Virus record (IMG/VR): IMGVR_UViG_3300007540_000030
Coordinates: 1-42,629 of that record
Source of the DNA: a virus
Reading direction: 5' to 3' (one strand)
DNA length: 42,629 nucleotides
Shown: positions 33,664-42,627 of the stretch, in pieces
Numbering within the stretch: position 1 is the stretch's first letter
How the letters are laid out: each line of letters begins with the position of its first letter
The notes under the pieces: model-generated
Seen by the model: only the letters and a program-made list of their open reading frames with translations
Database searches by the model: none
Told to the model about the DNA's origin: nothing
Position numbers and translations under genes: made by a program

Positions 33664-36600
33664 TTATGTTATATTAATATTTTTGAAATATCCTTTTTGT
33701 GCGTCAAAGTTTTTCTCAACTTCATTTGTATTTAGGGGTCTTGTGTAAAGCTTAAAACTTCCAACATATCCGTCCAACCCACTTCGAGGAATATTCCTAT
33801 TTACGCCAGAGTAAGTACACCCTCCAAGACCGGGAGTATGCTGTCCTGTAATTCCACCGCTGGAAACTTCAGCTACCTTGGTAAAATATGTATCATTTGT
33901 ATTGCTTCCCAAGAATCCAAATGGAGTGGTATTAAACCCAACCTCCTCTTGGACTTCATACGAACGTGGGCATGTGTCGGTAAACCCTCCACCAATAATC
34001 CAAGGAGTTTGCATCGGTAACTCAGGAGCTATAACTGAACCCTCATGCAAACTTTCCGTGTAATTATCTGCTTTTGAGACGCTGGTTCTAACACCTAGGC
34101 TATTTTCATACCCGAAATTCTTTTCTACAAAGCTAGGTACATTTAAGGGCTGCGCGGCGTCTAAGTAGAATGCATCAGATATAGAAGACGATATAAGTTT
34201 CTTACCATCCAGGTAAAGAGAAATTTCGTTTCCTTTATAATTTACTGATACATGGGTGTGCATGAAGGTATCCTGCACACTGCTGATAGAGACTCCCGAC
34301 AGCGCTCCTGCTTCTGTAAACACGTCAACAGGAACTTTAAACCCTAACTCTGTGTACGTAGAGTTTGGGTCATAAGGGTTACTAGGAATGCCTGCAATGG
34401 CTACGCTGTGCCCAAACTTTCCATCTGGTTTATTTTGGGATACGGTTGGGAGAACAACAAACTCAAGTTGATTGATGTTACTGTTCGTTGAAGCCATGCC
34501 ATCAGTGGCATTATTTTTCTTATCTCTCCAACCCATAATCAAACCGTGAACTTTAGACGGGTCTCTTTCCTTAGAGACTCTACCATCAGGCAAAATTGTG
34601 TTTGGGTTTTCAGTTACAGCACCAGCGCTTCCTAAGCCCAGAGCTTGACCTGAGTTTTCACAGCCAAAAATAACACGGTACCTATGCCAGCTTCTCAAAG
34701 AACTCCATACCTCTGGGATGTGAGCCCAGAAATCCACTGAGAATCCTGCATCAGAGTATGTTAGTCCGTCAAGACTTTCCGTAAACGGAGTTAGCTCACC
34801 CTTACTAATATTATTTTTTAGCCTGACGTAACTTCCGTTCGGCACATTAGAGTACCAGGGTTCTGGAGAGAACTGTCCTTCTGCATCATACAAAACGCCT
34901 CGCAAATAAGGAATTGATAATCCTGAAGGGAATACGTCCGTGGCAGTTTTACCAACCAGTTTTCCGTTTAGGTGAGTGTATGATGAAGCTTTATTATCTA
35001 ACTTATAATCTAAGGAAGACGGAGCCTCGACATCACCTTTCAAGAAGTTGTAACATACAATCAGGGAATCCGTCTCGATACCGTCATCAAGAGATTTTAT
35101 AAAAGGCTTAACACTAGAAACAGATGCGTAGTCTGCAGGGCTGGTTTCTATGTGGGGGAAATCTGTGTTGCCTTCTGGTGATACATTTAAATCTCTTAGG
35201 AATACCGTGTTTTGGTTTGCCGCTTTTATAAACTTAGGAGCAATAGGTAGAATAATCCCTGAAACATCCGCAGACTGTAGGAGAGCTTCTTGTTGGAATT
35301 GTAAATCAGGGACAAGACCGCTCCCTTTTAAATAACCAAAATCGTTCAAAGGGATTCTGTCTAATATTTTATGAACTGTAACTCCCCGTTCCTGGGTTTC
35401 GGTATTAAAGTATACTATGTTGTCTGGAGATATGGTATATCCCGGAGGGAAGTTTTCTATATCATACCTAGCACCAGACGAATCTAAGATATACCCTCCG
35501 CCTAAAGGAAAAGTTTTTTCCGTGATGGTGTAAGTTCCATACAAGCCAGCAACTTGAAGCTGCTTTCTTCTTTTTCTAATTTTATCGTCGTAGCTATATG
35601 CGATAGCCGCAATACTTCTATAGTAGTTTTGTACTATAGCCGATGACCTAGTGTACCCTGAAGCAACAAGTTCTGATATTTGACCGGAGACTTCATTAGT
35701 TTGAATTGCCTTGTCTGAGATAAACGACTGTAGGATGTCGTCATTCTTATACAAGAATTCAACAACGTCATTAGTCTCTGTGTATTCGTCACTGAATACG
35801 GTATTTGAGTAGTCTTTTAACCTATCTTCATGCAGCAAAACACCTTTACCACCTTTGTTCGGGTTGTACTTTAACTGCCAGTTGCTCGCTAGGATTTCTT
35901 GGGCAACTACATTAGGCACTCCTCCTCCACGAGAATCGTAGTATAGACCATCGCGGGATAAAATAAACTTTCCTGAGGTGGAAATTGGAGGACCAAAGAT
36001 AATATCGAAAGGATTTTCTTCTTCTTCCGTCTCCTCTTGTACAGCCTTGAACTGTGCTTGGTATGCTGCTATGCCTGCCGCGTTTTGTTCGTAAGGCTTT
36101 ACAATATTGTTTAGTGCGAACTCTTTGTATCTTTCTATTCTTGCTAGGTCTCCTGGCTCTAAAGAATCAACATACTCCGAAAGGTCTGGGTTAGACCAAT
36201 CAATCTTGGGCTCGGTAAGGGTTCCGTCAGCTCTGCCTTGCAGGGTTTCACTAACTTTTTGAGAATCAGCTAACAGCTTAATAATTAATGCCATTACAGC
36301 AGCGCGAAGAGCGGTAAGAATAGTTAACTTAATCGCTGCAATAAGAATCATCGCTAGGCTGCTGAACGGATTCGAAATCCCAAAAGCGTTTAATTCAAGT
36401 CCTAATGTTGGAATACTACCAATACAAGCTACGTCAATCGTATCGATTTGAAATGGGTTCCCTATAGATGTAAGATTTTCTAAAGAGGTAATGGCTTCAC
36501 CCAATGCGTCGTCGGGTTCGTTTTGAATCGCCTCTAACTCTGCAATCTGAGCATCAATACTAAGTAACTCCGCTTGAAGACCGCTTAGTTTTTCGCTGAT

Positions 36601-36726
36601 AGCATTATTAATAAGGGTAAGAATCTGAGACGAAAGCAAGCTCAATACACAAGTGCTTATCTCTTGACCTATATCAAGAGCTGCAGTTTCAGCTGTTCCC
36701 TGAAAAATATCTTCGTACGAAACCAT
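33664..36726 (-). CDS. Large LamG-domain protein inside the baseplate cassette
   Basis: This 1020-residue protein starts with helical, partly hydrophobic segments: about 21-70 (TCVLSLLSSQILTLINNAIS then a Leu/Glu coiled-coil stretch) and a strongly hydrophobic run at 121-152 (LAMILIAAIKLTILTALRAA and onward). From about 650 it has a concanavalin/LamG-like jelly roll: FSVDFWAHIPEVW, VIFGCENSG, LEFVVLPTV, HTHVSVNYKGNEISLYLDGK and the typical closing LDGYVGSFKLYTRPLNTNEV. LamG domains bind glycans or proteins. Its place between spike and gp25 genes, and the membrane-like helices, suggest either a hub-associated protein or a surface adhesin; both are inference. The start lies 11 bases after the spike gene stop, with CTAAATAAC in that gap and no Shine-Dalgarno sequence. 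Confidence 0.7.
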   Translation of the reverse strand: MVSYEDIFQGTAETAALDIGQEISTCVLSLLSSQILTLINNAISEKLSGLQAELLSIDAQIAELEAIQNEPDDALGEAITSLENLTSIGNPFQIDTIDVACIGSIPTLGLELNAFGISNPFSSLAMILIAAIKLTILTALRAAVMALIIKLLADSQKVSETLQGRADGTLTEPKIDWSNPDLSEYVDSLEPGDLARIERYKEFALNNIVKPYEQNAAGIAAYQAQFKAVQEETEEEENPFDIIFGPPISTSGKFILSRDGLYYDSRGGGVPNVVAQEILASNWQLKYNPNKGGKGVLLHEDRLKDYSNTVFSDEYTETNDVVEFLYKNDDILQSFISDKAIQTNEVSGQISELVASGYTRSSAIVQNYYRSIAAIAYSYDDKIRKRRKQLQVAGLYGTYTITEKTFPLGGGYILDSSGARYDIENFPPGYTISPDNIVYFNTETQERGVTVHKILDRIPLNDFGYLKGSGLVPDLQFQQEALLQSADVSGIILPIAPKFIKAANQNTVFLRDLNVSPEGNTDFPHIETSPADYASVSSVKPFIKSLDDGIETDSLIVCYNFLKGDVEAPSSLDYKLDNKASSYTHLNGKLVGKTATDVFPSGLSIPYLRGVLYDAEGQFSPEPWYSNVPNGSYVRLKNNISKGELTPFTESLDGLTYSDAGFSVDFWAHIPEVWSSLRSWHRYRVIFGCENSGQALGLGSAGAVTENPNTILPDGRVSKERDPSKVHGLIMGWRDKKNNATDGMASTNSNINQLEFVVLPTVSQNKPDGKFGHSVAIAGIPSNPYDPNSTYTELGFKVPVDVFTEAGALSGVSISSVQDTFMHTHVSVNYKGNEISLYLDGKKLISSSISDAFYLDAAQPLNVPSFVEKNFGYENSLGVRTSVSKADNYTESLHEGSVIAPELPMQTPWIIGGGFTDTCPRSYEVQEEVGFNTTPFGFLGSNTNDTYFTKVAEVSSGGITGQHTPGLGGCTYSGVNRNIPRSGLDGYVGSFKLYTRPLNTNEVEKNFDAQKGYFKNINIT

Positions 36727-36728
36727 AA

Positions 36729-36737
36729 GTTATTTAG
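36729..36737 (-). promoter_or_regulatory. Candidate late-promoter-like element CTAAATAAC
   Basis: CTAAATAAC on the minus strand fills the short gap before the LamG protein gene, 2 bases from its ATG. It matches CTAWATAACTTAT at 13574-13583. It is too close to the ATG for ordinary T4 late-promoter spacing, so a promoter role is doubtful here. Confidence 0.25.
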
Positions 36738-36739
36738 AG

Positions 36740-38170
36740 CTATCCTAAGACTAATATGGGTTTCCCATCAACGCTAATTGTTGGGCATGTATGAATGTCT
36801 ACACCAAGAATACTTCTTAGTCCTAAAGATACCGTTGGGTGACCTACAAAATTAACAACGGTTCCTGAATCAACAGTAACAACACCAGTAAATGTGCTTG
36901 CTCCAGTAAAAGATTGCAACCCATTAAACTCAGTATCTCCATTAAAAGTAGTTTGCCCTGTTATAGCCGCAGTAGAAGCCATGCTAACTGCTCCTCCTAT
37001 ATTAACGATGCCTTCTAAATTTATTACCGGAGAAGTTACGGAATATTCTGTAGTTGCGGAATGGCTTTGAGTAAGGAAAGTTGAGGTAAACTCGCCTAAC
37101 AAGGATTGTATTTGAACTCCTAGGGGAGTAAATGTTTGAAACGTTAACGCTCCTTCCGTCAAAGGCTTGGAGTTTATTGGATTGACCAAAACGCCGCAAC
37201 CTAAAAATAAGGACGGGTCGGTAGGAACTAGTTGTGCGCTACCCGGAGTTGAGACAACTTCCGCTGTATCCGCTACGATTCCTGCGCCCACTGGAGCTGT
37301 GGGGTTTGTTGTCGCAAGAAAATCAAAACCCGCCTGCCCAAAGGTGCTAACTGTGCCTCTACTTGATTCAATATTTATTGAGCCCGCCTGAGTTCTATTG
37401 TTTACGTTTACGGTACCGCCGCTGTTTTTTATATTTTTTATTCCAATATCAATCAAACCTCCTTCCGTAGTAAGCTCCGCTTTATTCTTTGCGTGAACTT
37501 CGACTGAATCGGTAAACTCGTCAATCTGAACTCGATTGTTGTTTCTATCCGAAAGAAGGATTCTGCTTTTGCTGGGCTCTACCTTATCTTTCTCCCCGGT
37601 TATTTTGTTTGGGAGTTTTCTTGGATTAGGACCTGAAGGAAATCCAGGAGGGTTTTCCTCCATTAAAAGTTTTTTACCAGAAGCTGTTTTTAATTCTACG
37701 TAATCACCTCCAGCCTCTGAGCCTTTTGAACTCATTCTCAGCCTTGCTCCTTTCTTATCTCTTAATTGGACTACTGCGGGGACACCATGTTCTTTGGTGT
37801 ATGCGTCAGGGGGAACTTGTCCAAAAACATTAAGCGCTCTACCTTGAGTATTTGCATCTTGCCCTTCAATAACTTCAGGGTATTTTGCTACGTCTGTAGT
37901 GGAGTGAGGAGTCGTTTCTTTATCTAATCCCAGAATAGAGGGTTGTGCTACCTGATTTATCCAATAATACGACTTTTGGTTCTTTTTTATATAAGCACAA
38001 ACAACCATTACATACTCCCCTTTGCCCGGAATGGCGAACATGTTTGGCGGTCCTGCGTAGTAGACAGGCTCGTCGGGACTTATAAGAGGATTCTCTACAA
38101 AAATCTTCCCGTCAGGCGCATCTGATGTTACCTGTGTTACTTTTGCTACGAGAAGAGGAATGTTTTCCAT
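36740..38170 (-). CDS. Baseplate central spike protein, gp5/gpV-like
   Basis: This 476-residue protein has an N-terminal OB-fold-like region to about residue 75 (LLVAKVTQVT, FAIPGKGEYVMVVCAYIKKN then YYWINQ). A middle part follows with VVQLRDKKGARLRMSS and YVELKTASGKKLLMEE, typical of the junction to the spike. From about 205 there are repetitive short strands (NRVQIDEFTDSVEVHAKNKA, then GGTVNVNNRTQAGSINIESS) as in triple-stranded beta-helical spikes. The C-terminal 37 residues include GHP (His444), IHTC (His460, Cys462) and VDGKPILVLG, which could form a metal-stabilised or PAAR-like tip. No lysozyme domain like that of T4 gp5 is visible. It follows the hub gene with a TAATG overlap, as V-type genes follow hub genes in injection systems. 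Confidence 0.78.
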   Translation of the reverse strand: MENIPLLVAKVTQVTSDAPDGKIFVENPLISPDEPVYYAGPPNMFAIPGKGEYVMVVCAYIKKNQKSYYWINQVAQPSILGLDKETTPHSTTDVAKYPEVIEGQDANTQGRALNVFGQVPPDAYTKEHGVPAVVQLRDKKGARLRMSSKGSEAGGDYVELKTASGKKLLMEENPPGFPSGPNPRKLPNKITGEKDKVEPSKSRILLSDRNNNRVQIDEFTDSVEVHAKNKAELTTEGGLIDIGIKNIKNSGGTVNVNNRTQAGSINIESSRGTVSTFGQAGFDFLATTNPTAPVGAGIVADTAEVVSTPGSAQLVPTDPSLFLGCGVLVNPINSKPLTEGALTFQTFTPLGVQIQSLLGEFTSTFLTQSHSATTEYSVTSPVINLEGIVNIGGAVSMASTAAITGQTTFNGDTEFNGLQSFTGASTFTGVVTVDSGTVVNFVGHPTVSLGLRSILGVDIHTCPTISVDGKPILVLG

Positions 38171-41022
38171 TAGTTTATTTCAGCGAACGGCTGTCTTAGT
38201 AGTTCGAACGTTGTAGTGTACATAGAACCCGCAGAGATATTGTGGGTATAGGAAGTTATAATATATATGCCCGAAGTCCAGTGCTTCGGTCCCTCAGGCA
38301 ATCTAGGGTTTGATATTTGAAGTCGTATCTTCCTGATATCCCAATCTACAATCCAGTCGCTTACTTCCGGAATACCTAATGTTGTTACAGTGGCTGTAAA
38401 AGGAAATTCAGCATAATTTTTCTCCCACAAACCTTTTTTTCTTAAAAATTCTTGTAGGCTGTACACATTATCCATGTCCGAGAAAAAGGATTTATCGATA
38501 ATGTATCGAGGTTGAGATTTAATTTTTATTGATTTCCCATTCACGGAATAAGTTGCTACGCTTCCATCTTTTTTCATAAACATGTCTCTGAATATCGTGC
38601 TGTTTACAAAAGAATATAAAGCATTTAGTCTATCCGCTGTGTCGTCAGAACTATGAAAAGCTCCAGATTGATTTATCTTTTGAAACTTTGTATAGTACTT
38701 GTTCATTTGAATTAGAAATTGAGTAAAGTCTATTTCCTGAGGATTCGCAGCAGCTTCCTCTAGAGCTTTTACAGTCTTAAAAGCTTCTGTATTAAGACCT
38801 AAAATTTCTTGTAAGTCTGAGCCTCCTTGGAACGTGCTTCTAATTGTTTGCCCAATCGATGTCGGTGTAGTTTGTTCGGTTGCAGTTGTAATTACATAAA
38901 CAAACGTACCAATCAAACTGGAAACGGAAAATCCTCCAGCTCCCCCTTGCCAAACTTCATCCAACTTGATAATGTCGCTTTGCATTTGCCCAGCGCCAGC
39001 TAAAGGAGCAAATATATCTTGATTGAATCTAAAATCAGTAACAATGGAATCGTTGTATCCTACTCTTAAATTTAACAAGCTAGTAATACTACCATCCTCA
39101 ACATTTGATATATTTTGATTTGGTAAATCTTCACTCAAAGAAGGGAATGATTGCAGTGCAGCTAACTCTTGAATTTCACTAGTTCTATCGGCTGCGTCGT
39201 TAGTTAGAGCTCTTTTATGAGTGTTCCCATCCGCGACAACCAACAAAGCCTCCGTGTCGTCAGGCGTGTTTCCATTTTCGAACGTAGTGGTAACTCTCTC
39301 CCACCCATTAAAACTAGGGGGACCTGCGCTTTGCAAAGTAGATTTATAATAAGGTCTGACCTCAAATGCGTTATCAGACTCCTCCAGGATAGGAAGATAA
39401 AAATCATTAATAGAACGTATGAGAGCATTTAGTATAGTCATCAAGGAAGTATACTCGTTCTTTGTTATTGATGCTCTAATAAAGGGTTTTGGTTTTGCGG
39501 CAGGAGGGGTTTTTTCTGGCTCTGGTTGTTTTGCGTGGGTTTTCGCATCATTATCCCCTTCATCTGTAAACACGCTTACCGCAGTAGCGTATGTTGTGGC
39601 TTCCCAAAGTGCCTGACTATTAGCTACAGCAACATAGAATCCTTGCGAGATTGTAGAACTACTTCTATTCTTATTTAAGGGAAAATATCCAGTTTCAGCG
39701 ATACTGAAAACTTGTGCGGGGGTCGCAGTTCCTCCATCTTTGGATTCTCCATGAAATCCATATCCGAAGGGTCTCCACGGTATGGCATTTGGGAAACCCC
39801 AGTCACTTGCATACGAGCCATCGATGCTGCCGCTAAGCTCAGGAGGTCGCTCCCATCTTTGACGGCTGTTGTCGATATTAAAAACTTCGTTACGCACAAA
39901 ATCATGATTCGGGTCGTCTTCATTATTTAAAGCTAGAAGAGCCGTTCTTACAGTAAGTCCTGTATCAGTGGGCGGGATAAAACCCTCATTCCTTACAATC
40001 CGCAAGTTATCGCCTAATCGTATGTCATTGAGTTTTGGAAGAGGTTTATCTGAATTTCTATTTACCCTCGCCTGAGGATTTTTAGGGGTGTCTTCGGACT
40101 CGCTGCGGTTTTGTTTTAGTTCGCTTGCTCCAAAACTAATCCCTAAGTACCTAAAAACCATATCATAAGCCTGTCTAGCTGCCCACCTCGGGGAGCCAGC
40201 CCCGTTTATAATTAAATTTTTATAACCAACCCATTGAGTATCCTCTCCTATGCCGTACGAATCTAGTAGTTTCTGGGTTTCTGCATCTAGAGGTCTGGAA
40301 TAATCCCCGTCATCTGGAATGACGGCGGAGTTTGACCCGAACCCATCGGACAAACGGTTGGTTAGTTCAGCCCACGCTTTATCAATAAAGGACAAATCAA
40401 TATCGTGATAAACTACTCCTCTTAGATTAGGAAATGCTCCTAATATTTGCCCAAGCAAATCTTTTACAACTTCAGAAGGAGCAACTAAACTCCCGTCATC
40501 TTTTAATATGTCTGGATACTCAAAGGTTTGAGCTACTCCGTTATTTGCTTGGACGTTTGGATTTTTTGTAGTATCAAAACTTAACGTATCCATAAACGTT
40601 AACGAGATTACCCTTTCAGCATCATCCGTAACACTGTAATTTACGTTAGTTAAAATACCCGTTACTAATTTGGACATACCTTGGTCTTCACTACCATAGC
40701 CCCATCTCATATAAAACGTTATTGGTTCAAGTTCGTCTGTCGTTTGTCCGACCCCTAAACTACTAGTCTTAGCGCTGTTGGCAAATAAGTTTCTAAAGAC
40801 TGGTGTAACCGCTCTCTCAAACTCTTGGGTAGGGTTAATAACAGTAAGGTTTACTTGAAAACTGTTTGAAGCGGCACCAGGAAGACCAGCGGTATAATTA
40901 AATTCCGTGAGAGTATCGAATAAACCAAACTCATCTTTGTAGCCAGCAACATCAATCAATGCTTCTTTGTCCTTAGAAAGCATTACGATAGGCAGTCTAT
41001 CCTTTCCTGTGAGAGCGACCAT
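38170..41022 (-). CDS. Baseplate hub protein, gp27/gpD-like
   Basis: This 950-residue protein has a hub-type N-terminus (LPIVMLSKDK, FNYTAGLPGAASNSFQVNLT, ITFYMRWGYGSEDQG, LVTGILTNVNYSVTD). Its end has the beta-strand pattern seen in gpD-like proteins (GIYIITSYTHNISAGSMYTT, TFELLRQPF). In contractile systems this protein forms the trimer that adapts the six-fold tube to the three-fold spike. It is far longer than T4 gp27 (391) because of a long central region (about 330-850) with low-complexity linkers such as EPEKTPPAAKPKP, whose role is unknown. It lies between the LysM-type adaptor and the spike gene, the standard order in P2-like baseplates. An additional enzymatic activity cannot be excluded but no motif is evident. 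Confidence 0.7.
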   Translation of the reverse strand: MVALTGKDRLPIVMLSKDKEALIDVAGYKDEFGLFDTLTEFNYTAGLPGAASNSFQVNLTVINPTQEFERAVTPVFRNLFANSAKTSSLGVGQTTDELEPITFYMRWGYGSEDQGMSKLVTGILTNVNYSVTDDAERVISLTFMDTLSFDTTKNPNVQANNGVAQTFEYPDILKDDGSLVAPSEVVKDLLGQILGAFPNLRGVVYHDIDLSFIDKAWAELTNRLSDGFGSNSAVIPDDGDYSRPLDAETQKLLDSYGIGEDTQWVGYKNLIINGAGSPRWAARQAYDMVFRYLGISFGASELKQNRSESEDTPKNPQARVNRNSDKPLPKLNDIRLGDNLRIVRNEGFIPPTDTGLTVRTALLALNNEDDPNHDFVRNEVFNIDNSRQRWERPPELSGSIDGSYASDWGFPNAIPWRPFGYGFHGESKDGGTATPAQVFSIAETGYFPLNKNRSSSTISQGFYVAVANSQALWEATTYATAVSVFTDEGDNDAKTHAKQPEPEKTPPAAKPKPFIRASITKNEYTSLMTILNALIRSINDFYLPILEESDNAFEVRPYYKSTLQSAGPPSFNGWERVTTTFENGNTPDDTEALLVVADGNTHKRALTNDAADRTSEIQELAALQSFPSLSEDLPNQNISNVEDGSITSLLNLRVGYNDSIVTDFRFNQDIFAPLAGAGQMQSDIIKLDEVWQGGAGGFSVSSLIGTFVYVITTATEQTTPTSIGQTIRSTFQGGSDLQEILGLNTEAFKTVKALEEAAANPQEIDFTQFLIQMNKYYTKFQKINQSGAFHSSDDTADRLNALYSFVNSTIFRDMFMKKDGSVATYSVNGKSIKIKSQPRYIIDKSFFSDMDNVYSLQEFLRKKGLWEKNYAEFPFTATVTTLGIPEVSDWIVDWDIRKIRLQISNPRLPEGPKHWTSGIYIITSYTHNISAGSMYTTTFELLRQPFAEIN

Positions 41023-41029
41023 TTAGTTA

Positions 41030-41332
41030 TTATAGTACTGGAATCTTGATTTCGTCTCCAGATTTTAAACCGCTCAAAGCATCTTCAATACCATTTGCCA
41101 AAAGAATAACCCACCAATATCCCGGTGTTCCATAGGCTGCTTGAGATATTAGGTCGGGTCGGTTTTCAAACCTGGGCGATATCGTAGCCAGTCTAAAATC
41201 AGTGTTTCCTAGGTCGGAATAAAATATATCAAACTTAGGGGAGGAAGTAATATCTTTAATAATCTTTCCCCGGTGCGTTATCTTTGTAGGAGAGTACAAA
41301 GTAAATCGCGATGTGTTAGAATAAGATATCAT
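41030..41332 (-). CDS. gp53: Baseplate adaptor with LysM-like domain, gp53/gpX-like
   Basis: This 100-residue protein ends in a LysM-like fold with the phage tail pattern RPDLISQAAYGTPGYWWVIL, then LANGIED and SGDEIKIPVL. T4 gp53 has the same features: R-x-D-x-I, Y-G-T, W-W-x-I, A/N and a terminal basic or polar I-x-I-P. Relatives join hub and wedges (P2 gpX, eCIS Afp7). The N-terminal half (RFTLYSPTKITHRGKIIKDI) is a short beta strand region. It is coupled by a TAATG overlap to the gene upstream and has a 7-base gap to the hub gene downstream. Confidence 0.85.
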   Translation of the reverse strand: MISYSNTSRFTLYSPTKITHRGKIIKDITSSPKFDIFYSDLGNTDFRLATISPRFENRPDLISQAAYGTPGYWWVILLANGIEDALSGLKSGDEIKIPVL

Positions 41333-42381
41333 TATACGTTACCCCTGGGAATACCTCCCGAATCAAATATAGTGTTCCAACCGAATGGACCTTGTTGCCC
41401 TGAGTTTACAATGCCACCTTCTTGGCGGAACTCCTCCAGAGCAAGTTTTACTCTTATCATTCTTGAGTAAAAAGTTGCGTTATCCATTCCCGCACGGAAT
41501 GGGTCTATCTCAATCTTGTAAGATTTTACAATACATGGAATATAATCATATGCGGTACCGAATTTTAGGTACGCAATCGGAGGACCATACTTTACTTTTT
41601 CTGCTGCTCCTGCATCGACAGTAGAGATTATGGAGCTTCTTATAATATTCATAAAGTAATCTACCAACCCAGCAATCATAGAATGATAATCACTATCAAG
41701 CGCGTTAGCTCTAAAGAACCCTTTACCATCTAGCTCGTTCCTTTCTCCTAATCTAACAGGTTGGTTTACTGGCATTCTAGGTCCAGCTGTTTCATAACTA
41801 GTTGTATTCCCCGCTGCAAAGTCGGCATCGGTTATCGCAGTTCCAGCTTTATAACCTACAACTTTACCTCCTACGCTAACAAACCCAGTAGCTCCTGGAT
41901 AAAGTTGCGTATTTCCTTTAGTTGCTTCGTCTCGCTTTAATATTTCTTTGTACCTCGTTACTGTGTCTGCAATCTCTTGTCGTTGTTGGTCAGTACAAAC
42001 ACGCTCATAATAATTATTATAAAAAGCTCCGATATGAGGAAGAGTATACATAAGCTCAATATCAAACTTAGTAGCACCTGCGCCAGTAAAAAGACGAACA
42101 GGTTCATTTCTCATGAAGATGGATGTCTCTGCGTAAGAAGCTCCTCTAGATTCATTTATTCTTGGGTTTTCAAAGAATGGAAGCTTCCTAATTGTATTGG
42201 TGGTAGCCATCCCCGGCACTGTTGGATATTTAAATTCAATAAACCCTCTCTCTTCGATGGCGTGGTCATAGCGAGGAGTTCCAGTCTTGTCTCCTGCATA
42301 CTCGTCCCAGATAATGTCTTCAGGCGGAAAAGGGCTGAAGGCATCTAATAAAATATTGACTCCTAGTGGTATGTTTGCCAT
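41332..42381 (-). CDS. Probable tail tube initiator or hub-adjacent tube-like protein
   Basis: This 349-residue protein is only tentatively identified. The N-terminal part contains DAFSPFPPEDIIWDEYAGD and TIRKLPFFENPRINES, and a strand pair GATKFDIELMYTLPHIGAF. A middle stretch at about 145-245 is polar. The C-terminus has YIPCIVKSYKIEIDPFRAGM and TFYSRMIRVKLALEEFRQEG, a strand, turn, strand pattern with a late L-x-L-E-E/F, like the ends of gp54- and gp48-type distal tube proteins. Its place just before the LysM adaptor matches the tube-initiator slot of contractile systems. GGGAGAG precedes the ATG. An alternative is another hub or chaperone component with a tube-like fold. Confidence 0.55.
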   Translation of the reverse strand: MANIPLGVNILLDAFSPFPPEDIIWDEYAGDKTGTPRYDHAIEERGFIEFKYPTVPGMATTNTIRKLPFFENPRINESRGASYAETSIFMRNEPVRLFTGAGATKFDIELMYTLPHIGAFYNNYYERVCTDQQRQEIADTVTRYKEILKRDEATKGNTQLYPGATGFVSVGGKVVGYKAGTAITDADFAAGNTTSYETAGPRMPVNQPVRLGERNELDGKGFFRANALDSDYHSMIAGLVDYFMNIIRSSIISTVDAGAAEKVKYGPPIAYLKFGTAYDYIPCIVKSYKIEIDPFRAGMDNATFYSRMIRVKLALEEFRQEGGIVNSGQQGPFGWNTIFDSGGIPRGNV

Positions 42382-42384
42382 TTA

Positions 42385-42627
42385 TTACTCTCCCAACCCG
42401 AGGGACTCTACAAGGTATCTAGTTTGTTGACGATTTGCTTTTCTCAACTCTGCAGTAAGTCCCCTAATAGCTTCTTCAGAAGCATTGGCTTCCATTGCGT
42501 CCACCAGCCTCGATAGTAAATCTGCTTGTACGCCTAAAAGGTCCTCGTCTCGACCCCTGATATTTTGCCCAAGGACCCCCCGAGTATCTTCAATCGTTCG
42601 ATTTGCCTCCATAAAACTAGCGGGCAT
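42385..42627 (-). CDS. Helical protein at window edge, probably a C-terminal fragment
   Basis: The 80 residues from an ATG two bases inside the window edge form an amphipathic helical sequence (LLGVQADLLSRLVDAMEANA, AIRGLTAELRKANRQQTRYL). Because only two bases precede this ATG, it cannot be told whether it is a real start or an internal methionine of a longer protein. In P2- and Mu-like orders the tape-measure gene lies just upstream of the tube-initiator or hub genes, so this may be the end of a tape-measure protein. That is inference from position and helicity. The stop lies three bases before the next ATG. Confidence 0.45.
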   Translation of the reverse strand: MPASFMEANRTIEDTRGVLGQNIRGRDEDLLGVQADLLSRLVDAMEANASEEAIRGLTAELRKANRQQTRYLVESLGLGE

